From Gammaproteobacteria bacterium RIFCSPHIGHO2_02_FULL_42_13 (GTDB lineage Bacteria; Pseudomonadota; Gammaproteobacteria; UBA12402): a stretch of 15,792 nt of DNA. The notes beneath the pieces were generated by a model that saw only the letters and a program-made list of their open reading frames with translations, was not told the origin of the DNA and made no database searches. Of this stretch, positions 14,889-15,792 are shown piece by piece. The position numbers and the translations under genes were made by a program. Location: the NCBI GenBank assembly GCA_001801405.1, contig MGXQ01000017.1, forward strand, positions 1-15,792, written 5' to 3'. How positions within the stretch are numbered: position 1 is the stretch's first letter; every line of letters begins with the position of its first letter.

Positions 14889-15792
14889 ATGAGCACAGCG
14901 ACGAAAAAAAGCATTCAGTTGGTACAGCTTAGCGGTAATGGCGGAGCCGTTGAAATCTCACTAGAACAATTAAACTTACAGCAAGGATTGGTCTGGATAT
15001 GGCTAGATTTGACGACTGTAAAACAATTTCTTAACCAGATAAAATCCAATTCCCCGCTCGTCGAAGAAGTGTTGTCTGCAAAAGCCACGCGCCCCAGAAC
15101 ATTAGCGCAAAATGATGCATTACTCGCAACCTTCAGAGGCGTTAATTTGACCAAAGGCAGCAAACCAGAAGATATGGTGTCCATTCGACTATGGATGCAT
15201 AAAAACATGATTGTCACCGTGCAGCACCATGATTCAACTATCCTCTCTGATATCCATGCTTCATTATGTAATGGCATTGGACCCAAGGATGCCAGCGAAT
15301 TTCTGGAAGAACTTTTATATGAAATTGTCGACAAATCAGCCGAGGTGGTATCCGCACTGGGAAACAAACTTGATCATATTGAAGATGGCATGACAGAAAA
15401 TTTCGAAAAAATTAATCGTATCGAGTTAAATCATATACGAAGACGAATCATCCTCCTGCGCCGATATCTTATTCCTCAACGCGAAGCGATCAACAGAATC
15501 CCCGCCGATAAACTCAGCTGGATGAATGAAATTAACTTAATGCATTTGCGCGAAATCACAGACGCGAGCACTCGAATTCTTGAAGACATTGATGCGGAAC
15601 GTGAAAGATCAACCCTCATCCACGAAGAATTATTTGCAATGGCACAAGAAGCCATGAATAAAAAAATATATCTGTTATCCATGGTCGCGGTTATTTTTAT
15701 GCCGCTAGGTTTTATTACGGGGTTATTGGGCATTAATGTGGGCGGCATACCGGGTGCGAGTTTTCGCTTTGGCTTTGCCACTGTGTGTTTAG
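14889..15792 (+). CDS. zntB: ZntB/CorA-family zinc or magnesium transporter, partial
   Basis: An open frame of 301 full codons from ATG 14889 runs off the right edge; family members have about 320-330 residues. The N-terminal cytoplasmic domain includes LVWIWLDLT near 32-40 and VSIRLWMHKNMIVTVQHH near 96-113. A long helical stalk follows (about 140-260: LEELLYEIVDKSAEVVSALGNKLDHIED, IRRRIILLRRYLIPQREAI). The first pore helix MVAVIFMPLGFITGLLGINVGGIPG contains the CorA-family signature GIN (281-283; GMN in most CorA). The GINVGGIPG form is typical of ZntB, which moves zinc with protons in enterobacteria; substrate cannot be fixed from sequence. The second helix lies outside the window. Transcription is divergent from comEC, from the promoter at 14841-14869. 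Confidence 0.9.
   Translation, partial: MSTATKKSIQLVQLSGNGGAVEISLEQLNLQQGLVWIWLDLTTVKQFLNQIKSNSPLVEEVLSAKATRPRTLAQNDALLATFRGVNLTKGSKPEDMVSIRLWMHKNMIVTVQHHDSTILSDIHASLCNGIGPKDASEFLEELLYEIVDKSAEVVSALGNKLDHIEDGMTENFEKINRIELNHIRRRIILLRRYLIPQREAINRIPADKLSWMNEINLMHLREITDASTRILEDIDAERERSTLIHEELFAMAQEAMNKKIYLLSMVAVIFMPLGFITGLLGINVGGIPGASFRFGFATVCL

Overview
The window looks like a low-GC gammaproteobacterial chromosome. The minus-strand run comEC-msbA-lpxK is the classic gammaproteobacterial order (ycaI-msbA-lpxK in E. coli). A divergent ppsA/ppsR pair, fadD and a zntB/corA gene also fit that class. The AT-rich composition, many dispersed palindromes and a secreted chagasin-type protease inhibitor suggest the Legionellales/Coxiellaceae neighbourhood. 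That placement is inference; no rRNA or tRNA gene is present to settle it.

Bases 1 to about 2960 are an accessory region. It holds the 5' two thirds of a DUF1016/YhcG-type nuclease gene that leaves the left edge, and the C-terminal remnant of a tyrosine recombinase split by a 179-bp palindromic MITE with TTAA duplications. A divergent SEFIR (TIR-like) protein gene, a candidate anti-phage effector, follows. A 313-bp gap (2832-3144) then carries GC-rich hairpins and one copy of a 77-bp dispersed palindromic repeat, and marks the return to core genes.

Bases 3145-6460 hold the phosphoenolpyruvate synthase module. ppsA is on the minus strand with a recognisable promoter. ppsR, whose product regulates PpsA by reversible phosphorylation, is divergent on the plus strand. 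Bases 6461-6727 contain REP-like palindromes and a strong bidirectional terminator between ppsR and a convergent gene for an aspartate-rich lipoprotein.

Bases 6728-14735 are all on the minus strand. In transcription order they encode ComEC (DNA uptake channel), MsbA (lipid A flippase), LpxK (lipid A 4'-kinase), a periplasmic I42 cysteine-protease inhibitor, FadD (long-chain acyl-CoA synthetase) and the Asp-rich lipoprotein. lpxK and the inhibitor gene are only 9 bp apart. The msbA-lpxK gap holds a second copy of the 77-bp repeat plus two further perfect hairpins. A third, 39-bp copy lies in frame inside comEC, in the manner of Rickettsia palindromic elements.

At the right edge, a divergent plus-strand zntB-like transporter gene with a good sigma70 promoter runs out of the window. 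The most interesting signals are the in-frame palindrome in comEC with its sister copies, the clean MITE insertion in the integrase, and the SEFIR protein in the degraded island.
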